Shown here in pieces: positions 7,207 to 13,984 of a DNA stretch of 16,270 nt (position 1 is the stretch's first letter; every line of letters starts with the position of its first letter). The notes below the pieces were generated by a model. The model did not search any database. It was not told the origin of the DNA and saw only the letters and a program-made list of their open reading frames with translations. Made by a program: the position numbers and the translations under genes. Source of the DNA: Desulfobulbaceae bacterium UBA5628 (lineage in GTDB: Bacteria; Desulfobacterota; Desulfobulbia; Desulfobulbales; Desulfurivibrionaceae); the NCBI GenBank assembly GCA_002421565.1, contig DIKC01000047.1:1-16270 (forward strand). Reading direction: 5' to 3'.

Positions 7207-9446
7207 TGGATGAAATCCTCCGTTGGACGGTTTTCGAGAACAAGCCCCAAATGCTCATGGTAGCACCCCTCGTTCAAAACATACACGTCAAGGTTTGGCA
7301 GAAGTTGCGTGATCATGCCTAGATGCAGCAGACGATTAAAGTCCGTTTCACGAACATTCACCATACCCCGCTGTAATCGCCTGAGATCGTGTCGGTCGAA
7401 GCGGGGCTCACCGGATGGCCGTTTCCGGTCGCGGATACACTGGATGCACGCCGCACAATCACCGAAGGGCACAACCACTGGCCGACCCTCGTCGGCGATC
7501 ACTCGCGCCTTGCGAGCCACCTCACGGTAGCGGAATTGGTTACGGTCTTCTTGAATGCTGCTTTCTCCCCGGCGGTTATAATCAGTGGCCGTCATTTGAT
7601 AAAGCTGCGAAAAATAACTGCCAAACACCTCCGGCATCCGCCCCAGAGAGTCCAGGCACTCCCCGAGCATGGCGGCGCTGATTCCGGTGGCGGTAGTATA
7701 GACGCCTGGGGGTAGCCCGCCATTCTTCGGCGTGAACAGATGAACCCTCCCCCGCAATGGCCGGCCCTGGGTATCCCGCAGACGACCTTCCCGGTTGCAA
7801 CGGCCGGCGGCCTGGGCAATAGCATCCAGCGGTCCCAATGCACGATAGGCCACGGGAAAATCGATGTCCACTCCGGCCTCAACTACCTGAGTCGCCACCA
7901 GTCGGCATGGAAGACCATTTTTTAAACGATGGCGGATGCTGCCCAACTGCGGGTTTTGGCTATCGCCCAGCGCCGTAAACCGATGTGCGGCGCACATGGA
8001 GGAGGAGAGGTGGAAGACCGAATCCCTTTCCTCTGCCGGCACGGCGTCCCGCAACGCCTCCCAGAGTTCGCCGGCATGACGCCGAATATTGACCACGCAC
8101 AACGCCTGGGGACAGGCGGCAAGGCGCACCGCCAAAGCGGGCCAATCCATTTCCTCGGTCGGGTGGTATTCCACCCGCTGAAGGGCTGCGAAAAGCCCCG
8201 CCGTATCCTGAATGATCTCCAGCACCTCGCCGGGCTTGAAACCCTCCGACAGGGAGAAGCTCTGCTTGAAGGCCGGTTGGGTAGCGGTCATAAAGAGGAA
8301 ACTCGTGTGGTAGTTGCGGCGCAGTTCCTTCAGTGTATTGAGCAACGGATTCAACAAATGAGCGGGAAGAGTCTGAACCTCGTCAAAGACGACCAAAGAA
8401 TTGGCGATGTTGTGCAATTTGCGGCAACGGCCAGGCGCGGCGGCAAACAGCGACTCGACAAACTGCACCGAAGTGGTGACGATCACCGGCGCGTCCCAGT
8501 TGTCGGCGGCCCGCGAGAGCTCCCCCGTGCCTCCCCCTCCGTTGCCGACTCGCTCAGCCACCGAGGAATGATGCTCCACAACCAGACCGAGATTCTCCGG
8601 ATCAAGAATTCGGCGGTACTCGGCGGCATTCTGTTCGATGATGGACAGATATGGGATAACCACGATGATCCGGTCAAGATCGTGCCGTTTGGCATGCGCG
8701 AGGGCAAAAGCCATGCTGGACAGAGTCTTGCCGCCGCCGGTTGGCACGGTAAGCGAGAAAAAGCCGCGTTCCCACTGCGCCGCCGCCAGGCATTGGTCAA
8801 AAACGGTGTGCCGGAGGGCGTTCACCTCTCCTTCCCGCGATTTACCCTGCCGTTCCCGGATAACCCGCTGGATGAGAAGATCAATCACCCCGGCAAGCCG
8901 TTGGACATTCCTTTCCTGGCCGATCCCCTGCCGTTCCGCATCCAGCCTGTCCGCATCCACTAAACAGGAGAAGAGCATCCGAGTGTAGTATTCCAGAGTC
9001 AGGGAATCGTTTCCGAGAAAATCCGGTGACAGCGGCCTGTTCGGGATGGAAACAAAATGTTCCGCAAACCACGGTTCCAGAGCACGGAGACGTTCTTTCG
9101 TCCGGTATCCGGGATCATCAACCATAGCTTGTAGTTGATGCAGGTCGTGCAGGCCGGCATGATGCCCCGCAACGGCGAAGGCCGCAGCAAACCAATCGCG
9201 TTGAAAGGCCAGAGCTGCGCCGTATGGGGCATGGTGGGTATCCGGTCCGCCTTCTCTCCGCCCCAGTAAATATTCTTGAAACTCTCGGCGGCACTTGCCA
9301 AGATCATGCAGCATCCCGGCCCACCATGCCTCGTCGCCAGCCTGAAAGCCTGCGGCAAAGCCCTTTGCCATGCGGGCCACGCTTTCAAGGTGATCTTTCA
9401 GCGTCTGGCCGGGACGGGCCAACATCAATGTATCTCCATCATTCAT
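7203..9446 (-). CDS. cas3: CRISPR-associated nuclease-helicase Cas3 (HD + DExH)
   Basis: Cas3 is recruited by Cascade to the R-loop and unwinds and degrades target DNA. The 747-residue protein has the HD nuclease first: H19 (DHLES), H47-D48 (LHDLGK), H71/H72 and H95-H96 (GHHAG). The superfamily 2 helicase follows: VPTGGGKT at 234-241 (Walker A), DEVQ at 355-358, MTATQ at 386-390, the ATQVVEAGVDIDFP segment near 518-531 and QAAGRCNREGR at 545-555. All motifs are intact. The ATG has GAGAGG nearby and lies inside the end of the BRO-N gene (8-bp overlap), which is unusual because cas3 normally heads the I-C operon. The stop overlaps the cas5 start by 4 bp. Confidence 0.98.
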   Translation of the reverse strand: MNDGDTLMLARPGQTLKDHLESVARMAKGFAAGFQAGDEAWWAGMLHDLGKCRREFQEYLLGRREGGPDTHHAPYGAALAFQRDWFAAAFAVAGHHAGLHDLHQLQAMVDDPGYRTKERLRALEPWFAEHFVSIPNRPLSPDFLGNDSLTLEYYTRMLFSCLVDADRLDAERQGIGQERNVQRLAGVIDLLIQRVIRERQGKSREGEVNALRHTVFDQCLAAAQWERGFFSLTVPTGGGKTLSSMAFALAHAKRHDLDRIIVVIPYLSIIEQNAAEYRRILDPENLGLVVEHHSSVAERVGNGGGGTGELSRAADNWDAPVIVTTSVQFVESLFAAAPGRCRKLHNIANSLVVFDEVQTLPAHLLNPLLNTLKELRRNYHTSFLFMTATQPAFKQSFSLSEGFKPGEVLEIIQDTAGLFAALQRVEYHPTEEMDWPALAVRLAACPQALCVVNIRRHAGELWEALRDAVPAEERDSVFHLSSSMCAAHRFTALGDSQNPQLGSIRHRLKNGLPCRLVATQVVEAGVDIDFPVAYRALGPLDAIAQAAGRCNREGRLRDTQGRPLRGRVHLFTPKNGGLPPGVYTTATGISAAMLGECLDSLGRMPEVFGSYFSQLYQMTATDYNRRGESSIQEDRNQFRYREVARKARVIADEGRPVVVPFGDCAACIQCIRDRKRPSGEPRFDRHDLRRLQRGMVNVRETDFNRLLHLGMITQLLPNLDVYVLNEGCYHEHLGLVLENRPTEDFIQ

Positions 9447-10008
9447 GCAGCGCCTCTCGCTGATTCATGGCCTTTACTGCCTTCATTTCTCCGCCCACTT
9501 CCCAATCCAACTTCACTTTTGCCTTCCTTACAAGCCGCACCGCCTTCTGGGCGATATCCCCACCATCTCCTCTCCGCGTCTCACCCCGATCCTTCTTCTG
9601 ACAGGCAATCGCAACAACAGCAGCATCTTCCAACAAAGCAAAAATCGAATCCGTATCTGTTCGGTACCCCTGCGACCTCATCTCCTCCCGCCCAACCCGT
9701 GCCAGCCAGCGTTTGAACACTTCCGCCCTAGGCGTGTAAACGGACTGGACAATGCGGAAAACACCTTCGATGGTGACGCAATCGGCCTGTTGCCCCGTGC
9801 CGTCGGACACAGGGAGTTCCAATGCCTGGCACAATGCCTCAACATCGCACCCCTCCTTCTCAAGACTCCGCTTCAGCTTCCGCCAGCAGGCACCGCCATC
9901 AGTCCTGTCCATCAACATGCCGCAGACATCCTCCACCGCAAACCACCTTTCACCCTCATGCCGCGTTTTGCGGATTCGCCCGTTATTCAAAACCGCCGGT
10001 ATTGTCAT
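9439..10008 (-). CDS. BRO-N domain protein (phage antirepressor-like), coupled to cas3
   Basis: The BRO-N domain is a DNA-binding fold found in phage antirepressors and baculovirus BRO proteins. The frame is open further up to a TTG at 10068, but I choose the ATG at 10008 because GGAGGGAG lies directly before it and the product then starts MTIPAVLNNGRIRKTRHEGE, like other BRO-N proteins. The 189 residues contain RWFAVEDVCGMLMDR at about 22-36, the charged CWRKLKRSLEKEG segment at about 41-53 and VFKRWLARVGREEM near 117-130, which span one BRO-N domain. The C-terminal 60 residues are basic and match no domain I know; related proteins usually continue with a longer helical region. The stop overlaps the cas3 start by 8 bp, so the two are probably co-translated. 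Its role here is unknown. Confidence 0.8.
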   Translation of the reverse strand: MTIPAVLNNGRIRKTRHEGERWFAVEDVCGMLMDRTDGGACWRKLKRSLEKEGCDVEALCQALELPVSDGTGQQADCVTIEGVFRIVQSVYTPRAEVFKRWLARVGREEMRSQGYRTDTDSIFALLEDAAVVAIACQKKDRGETRRGDGGDIAQKAVRLVRKAKVKLDWEVGGEMKAVKAMNQREALHE

Positions 10009-10064
10009 GCTCCCTCCGCTATGTATGCCGATCTCGTGGATTTCATCCCGCGCCCTGTCTTCTG

Positions 10065-10562
10065 TCAAAAACCGATTTTTCTTTTCGGTTGCTCATTTTC
10101 CGTCAGCAGTTGTCGAATGGCCTCGAACACCACGCGGAATTGCTCGTCGTACTTGCTCTCCATTTCTTCGATTCTCTTTTTCAGATCCTTATGCCGGGCA
10201 AGAAGCTTTCTTAATTTGACAAAGGCCTTGATAATCTCGATGTTGACCCGGATAGCCCGGTCACTGCTCAGGACGCTGGAAAGCATCGCCACACCATGTT
10301 CCGTGAAGGCAAAGGGCATTGTCCTGGCAAATTTCAACGGCTTGAGGTCATCACAGATTGTGATAACCTCCTCTCGTTCTTCCCGATTAAGCTGGAACAT
10401 GAATTCGGCGGGAAACCTTTTGATATTGCGTTTTACCGCCTGGTTGAGAATGCGTGTTTCGACCCCATACATCTCAGCCAGATGGCGGTCGATCATAACC
10501 TTCTCGCCTCGCAGGGAAAAAATTCTTCTTTCAATTGATTCAAGCGGAACAATGTCGGTCAT
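10065..10562 (-). CDS. ORF6N-domain protein
   Basis: ORF6N is a KilA-N/BRO-associated domain common in phages and bacterial accessory regions, thought to bind DNA. The 165-residue protein has it at about 8-100: SIERRIFSLRGEKVMIDRHL, LAEMYGVETRILNQAVKRN, RFPAEFMFQL and FAFTEHGVAMLSSVL are characteristic. The helical segment at about 108-155 is rich in Lys, Arg and Glu (KLRKLLARHKDLKKRIEEME) and likely forms a coiled coil for oligomerisation. Its ATG overlaps the end of the fic remnant frame (ATGA) and GGAGGAAG lies eight bases before it. With the downstream BRO-N gene it forms a pair of antirepressor-like genes immediately upstream of cas3. The family call is firm; the function is not known. 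Confidence 0.88.
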   Translation of the reverse strand: MTDIVPLESIERRIFSLRGEKVMIDRHLAEMYGVETRILNQAVKRNIKRFPAEFMFQLNREEREEVITICDDLKPLKFARTMPFAFTEHGVAMLSSVLSSDRAIRVNIEIIKAFVKLRKLLARHKDLKKRIEEMESKYDEQFRVVFEAIRQLLTENEQPKRKIGF

Positions 10563-10880
10563 CGATTTACTTCCTCCACACCAATCAAATTAACAATCAA
10601 CCGGATCAGCAGATCCTTCTGCCCGGGATCGCTTGTGGCGGTCAGCAGGGTCAGGGCCACCAAGGCGATGGGCCGCCTTTTCCTCGATGATCGGGTACAA
10701 CTCCCGGCCGCCGAAGGTCTGGTGCAGGGCGCCGATGATTCCGGCCAGCCCTTCGCCGCCCGCCTTTCTTCCGGGCGGCGGCAAATTGTCTTCATCGTAT
10801 TGCCAAAGCAGCCGCCAAGTTGCGGCATGGCGCTTGACAATCTCCAGCACTGCCTCGGTTTCAGTGAAATCATTCCCCAT
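10559..10880 (-). pseudogene. Fic/Doc toxin remnant lacking the catalytic motif, frameshifted
   Basis: The frame from the ATG at 10880 encodes AVLEIVKRHAATWRLLWQYDE, then TFGGRELYPIIEEKAAH, typical of the Fic/Doc proteins that commonly sit with RhuM or ORF6N genes. In intact relatives the AMPylation loop HPFxDGNKR follows this point. Here it is absent. Near 10660-10675 the homology jumps to another frame, which encodes IALVALTLLTATSDPGQKDL and ends VNLIGVEEVNR at the stop at 10559. This is the family's C-terminus (usually DNALVALTLMIAES). The linker between DEDNLP and GLAGII also looks about 40-45 residues short. Two internal deletions, the second removing the active site and shifting the frame, explain the picture. 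The C-terminal frame still overlaps the ORF6N start. Family assignment rests on memory of family sequences. Confidence 0.75.
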
Positions 10881-10946
10881 CAGTGCTTACCCTCCATCGC
10901 ATCGTCAAGTTCTGATTCTCCTCTTGTATTTCACGTCTTCTTTCTG

Positions 10947-11774
10947 CTATTTCCCCAGCCAGGCCAGGTAGTCGCGCAGGGTTTCCGGCGACAGTTCCCG
11001 CAGGCGGCGGCGAGCGGCGATGGTGTGTTCATCGTCGCCGCTGTGGCGGGCCTCTTCGGCCTGGCGCATAACTTCACAAATTTGCGCCGCCTTGGAACCG
11101 GGCCGATCCTCCGGGGTCTCCGGCAACTCCGGAATGGGCAGCAAACCAGCCAGGAAGCCTTGCACCGGGGCCATTTCCGGGCCGTGTTCCCGGATCATCC
11201 CGGCCAATTCCGCGTGGCGCATGGCATCCATTGCCACCTCGTGCGGGGCCGTCAACAAGGCCCTGGCATAGGCCTCGGCCGCGCCGCCTTGGCGGCCGGA
11301 CCACAGGGCATCGCCCAGATACCCCCACAGGCGGCCGTTTTCCGGCTGCCGGGCCAGCAGCCGGCGCAGTTCCGTGGCCGCTGCCCGGTATTCGCCGAGT
11401 TGCAGATGCAGATAACCCCGGCATAAATCCGGCGGGTGGTAAAAATCGGGCCAATCGTTCAGCATGGCCAGCAGGCGGCGCAGCAGGGTCTTTTGCAACG
11501 CCTGGCCCCATTCGGCCTCGGCAAAGGAGAATTCACCGATCCGGCGCCAAAGGAAAACAGGGGCCTCTTCGCCTGCTTGCCCCGCCGCCTGGGCCAGCGC
11601 CTCCTCCCAGAAATCCGCATCGGCCAGCCCCCGGCCCGCTTCGCGATGCTCCGGCATCACCGCCAATACCCTGGCGAACCGTGCCCTGGCCGTCGTAAAG
11701 TCCAAGGCGGCCAAGCATTGACAGCCGCTGCCGACCGCCACCATCTCCCACTGAAAAAGATTAAGCTGCGTCAT
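10947..11774 (-). CDS. TPR-like helical repeat protein of unknown function
   Basis: The 275-residue protein is rich in Ala, Leu, Arg and Glu and has no signal peptide or membrane segment. Several segments follow the TPR/SEL pattern: RARFARVLAVMPEHREAGRG at about 30-49, GYLHLQLGEYRAAATELRRL near 120-139 and LWGYLGDALWSGRQGGAAEA near 149-168. Tetratricopeptide repeats form protein-interaction scaffolds, but the partner cannot be read from the sequence. The start ATG at 11774 has no clear Shine-Dalgarno site. It is divergent from the phd antitoxin gene with only 53 bp between the start codons, and its stop lies 66 bp before the fic remnant. It is in the same orientation as the cas genes and might be transcribed into them, but no terminator or promoter was found in the 66-bp gap. 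Confidence 0.65.
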   Translation of the reverse strand: MTQLNLFQWEMVAVGSGCQCLAALDFTTARARFARVLAVMPEHREAGRGLADADFWEEALAQAAGQAGEEAPVFLWRRIGEFSFAEAEWGQALQKTLLRRLLAMLNDWPDFYHPPDLCRGYLHLQLGEYRAAATELRRLLARQPENGRLWGYLGDALWSGRQGGAAEAYARALLTAPHEVAMDAMRHAELAGMIREHGPEMAPVQGFLAGLLPIPELPETPEDRPGSKAAQICEVMRQAEEARHSGDDEHTIAARRRLRELSPETLRDYLAWLGK

Positions 11775-11792
11775 CGTCCACTGTGATCGTCG

Positions 11793-11821
11793 TTGACATG
11801 GTCATGTTTATGACCTAGAAT
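11793..11821 (+). promoter_or_regulatory. Near-consensus sigma-70 promoter of the phd antitoxin gene
   Basis: TTGACA at 11793-11798 and TAGAAT at 11816-11821 are separated by exactly 17 bp. The expected transcription start, about seven bases after the -10 box, falls on or beside the A of the ATG at 11828. No Shine-Dalgarno site precedes the ATG, so the message may be leaderless. Confidence 0.75.
11800..11815. promoter_or_regulatory. Probable autoregulatory operator of the Phd antitoxin
   Basis: GGTCATGTTTATGACC is an inverted repeat with perfect 6-bp arms and a 4-bp centre that fills the spacer between the -35 and -10 boxes. Phd/YefM antitoxins bind such palindromes over their own promoter. 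A bound dimer here would exclude RNA polymerase. Confidence 0.65.
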
Positions 11822-11827
11822 GGCACC

Positions 11828-12082
11828 ATGATTAACGTAAACATCAACGAAGCGAAAGCGCATCTTTCAAGCTGCCTCGACAAAGTCGCCGAGGGAGAAA
11901 AGGTGATCATCTGCCGCCGTAACCGGCCAATTGCGGAAATCCGACCGTTGAAAAAAACGGTGCGCAAAAAACGGCCCATCGGGCTGGCCGGCAAGGAATT
12001 TCCTGCCTTTACCGTTGCCAAAACCTTTTTCGAGCCCCTGCCGCCGGAACTGCTCAACGCCTTTTCCGACGAGGGAAAATGA
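11828..12082 (+). CDS. Type II antitoxin, Phd/YefM family
   Basis: The 84-residue protein begins MINVNINEAKAHLSSCLDKV, the classic Phd/YefM start, followed by AEGEKVIICRRNRPIAEIRP at about 21-40, the strand-turn of the dimeric DNA-binding fold. The basic stretch KKTVRKKRPIGLAGKEF leads into the C-terminal toxin-binding tail (TVAKTFFEPLPPELLNAF). Length and layout are normal and no damage is visible. Its stop overlaps the ATG of the vapC remnant (ATGA), so it was once coupled to a PIN toxin. Since that toxin is broken, this is an orphan antitoxin. Its promoter and operator are intact, so it is probably still expressed and self-regulated, and it could neutralise related toxins or act only as a repressor. 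Confidence 0.9.
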   Translation: MINVNINEAKAHLSSCLDKVAEGEKVIICRRNRPIAEIRPLKKTVRKKRPIGLAGKEFPAFTVAKTFFEPLPPELLNAFSDEGK

Positions 12083-12227
12083 AGCGACTTTTCACCTCCC
12101 CAAACTCCCGCCCCACCACAAAGATCCTTTTGACCGCATCCTGGTCTGCCAGGCCATTGAACACGCGCTCACCATTCTTACCCCTGATCCCCTGATCAGC
12201 CAGTACCCGGTACGCACCATCTGGTGA
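12079..12227 (+). pseudogene. vapC: VapC (PIN-domain) toxin remnant
   Basis: Intact VapC proteins have about 130 residues, starting with a motif such as MRLLLDTH. Here the ATG at 12079 overlaps the antitoxin stop and gives Met-Lys-Arg-Leu, then leaves homology. From about 12091 a different frame encodes HLPKLPPHHKDPFDRILVCQ followed by AIEHALTILTPDPLISQYPV and ending RTIW at 12227, the standard C-terminus of this family. About 75-80 central residues, including the first aspartate and the glutamate of the PIN active site, are gone and the frame is shifted. Only the aspartates in KDPFDR and TPD remain. The frame that starts at the ATG stops after 38 codons. The remnant cannot be an active RNase. 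Confidence 0.8.
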
Positions 12228-12287
12228 TAGCCGCCTGGCTGCTTGCAAGATCACTTTACTCCCCTCACTCTGTCAACCGATGACATA

Positions 12288-12321
12288 CCCCCGAAAAAAA
12301 TGGCGGGCGGGGCAATTTTTT
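12288..12321 (+). terminator. Weak candidate terminator after the phd/vapC remnant
   Basis: CCCCG at 12289-12293 and CGGGG at 12308-12312 can pair, and CAATTTTTTA follows. The stem is short and the loop is 14 nt, so this is only a candidate. It lies between convergent genes. Confidence 0.3.
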
Positions 12322-12333
12322 ATCCGTCATTTT

Positions 12334-13305
12334 TCATACAATCAATCCGGCCATGACCGCGATCTCCTGTTGGACCAGGGCGCGCAGGGCCGGCGGGGCC
12401 ACCACCCGCACCTGGGCGCCATAACTCAGAATCTTCCTGACGATTTCGCGGAAATCGGCCACCGCAAAGCGCAGCAGCAGGCCGCCGTCCGGCTCGCGGC
12501 TCACCCGCTGGTTCGGATGCCAGACCTGTTCCTCGATCCAGGGGGCGATCTCCGGCGCGAAACGAAGCGCCACCTCCACGCTCTCCAAGCCCTGCATGAT
12601 CCCGAACCGTTGCCGGGTGTATTCCTTGAGCGGCGGCAATTGCGCGGGTAGCTCGAGCCGCCGCGGCTCGGGGCGAATATCGCGGATGCGGGAGAGGGCG
12701 AAATCCCTGATCTCCCGCCGCCTGGCGCACCAAGCCAGGAGATGCCAGCTTCCCATGTAATGCATCAGGTGCAGGGGATGGATGACGCGTTGCGAGGTGA
12801 CGCCGCTGTGGGGCGAATGGTAGGTGATGGCGAGGGAGCGCTCCTCGAAGAGGGACTGGATCAACTGGCGGAAACATTGCCCGTCCACCCGGGAATATTC
12901 GATGTTTTTGACCGAAATTTTGGCCCCCACCGTTTCCAGGCAGGAACCGGCGCCCTTGCCGGCCAGGGGGATCATCTTGTCGATCAGGCGGCAGAGTTCT
13001 TCCTTGAGCGCCGCGGCCGGGACGGTGGAGGCGAGACGCACCGCCAGCGCCAGGGCCAGAACATTGGTTTCGCTGATCCAGGCGGCGGGCAGTTCGTAGG
13101 CATGATCCGTATAGGCGTAGCCGTGGCGGGAATGGTCATAGCGCAACGGCGCTTCCAGGCGCTCGCGCATGAACTCTATATCCCGCTGGGCGGTACGGGG
13201 CGAAACCCCGAACTCGCCGATCAGGGCGGAGGCATTGGGATAGCCGCCGGCCTTGACCAGCCGGTGAAACCAAAGGAAACGTTCGAACTTCAGCCTGTCG
13301 GACAT
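12334..13305 (-). CDS. WYL-domain transcriptional regulator (HTH-WYL, BrxR/CapW/YafY type)
   Basis: WYL-domain regulators combine an N-terminal winged helix with a ligand-sensing WYL domain, and several control phage-defence loci. The 323-residue protein has the DeoR-type helix-turn-helix at about 8-60 (ASALIGEFGVSPRTAQRDIEF). A helical linker follows, and the WYL domain is at about 155-213, with the eponymous motif as W187-H188-L189 in GSWHLLAW and the basic RDFALSRIRDI strand at its end. The C-terminal WCX-like part spans about 235-315. The start at 13305 has only a weak ribosome site (GGGTGAG). It is divergent from the relBE pair, with 201 bp between them holding two palindromes. Regulation of the CRISPR or toxin genes is possible but nothing in the sequence proves it. 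Confidence 0.88.
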   Translation of the reverse strand: MSDRLKFERFLWFHRLVKAGGYPNASALIGEFGVSPRTAQRDIEFMRERLEAPLRYDHSRHGYAYTDHAYELPAAWISETNVLALALAVRLASTVPAAALKEELCRLIDKMIPLAGKGAGSCLETVGAKISVKNIEYSRVDGQCFRQLIQSLFEERSLAITYHSPHSGVTSQRVIHPLHLMHYMGSWHLLAWCARRREIRDFALSRIRDIRPEPRRLELPAQLPPLKEYTRQRFGIMQGLESVEVALRFAPEIAPWIEEQVWHPNQRVSREPDGGLLLRFAVADFREIVRKILSYGAQVRVVAPPALRALVQQEIAVMAGLIV

Positions 13306-13402
13306 TGCTCACCCGGTCTGAAGGGAAACAATCGCGAGGTTGCGGATCAACTACAACAACCACAACCGGCAAATTATTGCAAGCTCGCCATACCCACCCG
13401 CA

Positions 13403-13433
13403 GGCCAGGAACCTGGCCCGCCCCAAGCTGGGG
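13403..13433. repeat. Two adjacent palindromes between the WYL regulator and relB
   Basis: GGCCAGGAACCTGGCC (13403-13418) has perfect 7-bp arms around AA, and CCCCAAGCTGGGG (13421-13433) has 5-bp arms. No U-tract follows on either strand, so operators are more likely than terminators. Confidence 0.55.
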
Positions 13434-13443
13434 TGAAAAAGCA

Positions 13444-13473
13444 TTGACGATGATGCTCACAAAATGCTAAATT
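13444..13473 (+). promoter_or_regulatory. Candidate promoter and operator of relBE
   Basis: TTGACG at 13444-13449 and TAAATT at 13468-13473 are 18 bp apart. ATGCT occurs at 13453 and again at 13464, one helical turn apart, and AGCAT at 13440-13444 forms an inverted pair with the first. These could be RelB binding sites. The downstream ribosome site is AAGGAGG at 13493-13499. Confidence 0.45.
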
Positions 13474-13506
13474 TGTTTAACACTTCTCAATCAAGGAGGC
13501 TAAAAA

Positions 13507-13731
13507 ATGCTTGGAATACGTTTACCAGCCGAGACGGAACAACGATTGGCCGCCTTGGCCAAGGCCACCGGTCGGACCAAAAGCTACTATGCCAGGGAAG
13601 CCATTGAGGCGCATCTTGACGACCTGGAAGACATCTACTTGGCCGAAAAACGATTGGCGGAGATCAGGACAGGCCATCGCCGCACCGTACCCTTGGAAGA
13701 GGTAATGAAGCGTCATGGCGTGGAAGGTTGA
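13507..13731 (+). CDS. relB: Type II antitoxin, RelB/ribbon-helix-helix family
   Basis: RelB-type antitoxins bind their own promoter through a ribbon-helix-helix N-terminus and wrap the cognate RelE/ParE toxin with their C-terminus. This 74-residue protein begins MLGIRLPAETEQRLAALAKA, the ribbon strand and first helix, followed by TGRTKSYYAREAIEAHLDDL, the second helix. LEDIYLAEKRLAEIR and a basic tail follow, all typical of the family. AAGGAGG lies seven bases before the ATG, the best ribosome site outside the cas operon. It overlaps relE by 17 bp, the usual antitoxin-first arrangement. It is oriented away from the WYL regulator. The gene is intact. Confidence 0.9.
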   Translation: MLGIRLPAETEQRLAALAKATGRTKSYYAREAIEAHLDDLEDIYLAEKRLAEIRTGHRRTVPLEEVMKRHGVEG

Positions 13732-13963
13732 GTTTGACGAACTTGATCCTGAACAAGCCAGGCGGATATTGAAGTACCTGTACGGCCGCATCGCCACCAA
13801 AGAAAATCCGCGCCGATTCGGTGAGCCGTTGCGTGACAACCTGTCCGGCCTGTGGCGTTATCGGATCGGCGCCTACCGGCTTATCTGCGATATCCAGGAC
13901 GACAGGGTGCTGGTTCTGGTGCTTCGCATCGGCCACAGAAGCACAATCTACGGCGGCCATTAA
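13715..13963 (+). CDS. relE: RelE/ParE-family toxin, N-terminal helix shortened
   Basis: RelE-family toxins cleave mRNA in the ribosomal A-site. The 82-residue protein has the family core: PEQARRILKYLYGRIA, the GEPLRDNLSGLWRYRIGAYR strand region and RVLVLVLRIGHRSTIY, which carries the catalytic-type Arg and Tyr residues. Typical relatives start with about seven residues similar to MAWKVEF, then about ten residues of helix (such as TPSALRQLRK) before LDP. Here only Asp-Glu separate MAWKVEF from LDPEQARRI, so roughly eight residues seem to be missing in frame. The C-terminal active region is complete, so activity is possible but uncertain. The start lies inside relB, and a strong terminator follows 22 bp after the stop. 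Confidence 0.85.
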   Translation: MAWKVEFDELDPEQARRILKYLYGRIATKENPRRFGEPLRDNLSGLWRYRIGAYRLICDIQDDRVLVLVLRIGHRSTIYGGH

Positions 13964-13984
13964 CCACTCCGCCAGGTCGCCCGG

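Noticed and set aside
6382..7263. 293-codon plus-strand frame opposite cas5c
   Set aside because: Antisense to a well supported gene, with no family features.
7929..8963. 344-codon plus-strand frame opposite cas3
   Set aside because: Lies antisense to all conserved helicase motifs and shows no recognisable domain.
1..9446. A second mini-array or CreTA-like degenerate repeat among the cas genes
   Set aside because: I looked for GTGGATTGAAAC-like or GTTTCAATCCAC-like stretches outside 1-1034 and found only short chance matches such as TTTCAAT near 10530.
10009..10068. TTG start at 10068 for the BRO-N gene, adding 20 residues
   Set aside because: The ATG at 10008 has a strong ribosome site and matches the family's usual start, whereas the extra residues look unrelated.
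10881..10946. Promoter for the cas operon in the gap after the TPR gene (TTGACG)
   Set aside because: No acceptable -10 box at 16-18 bp; the operon promoter stays unlocated.
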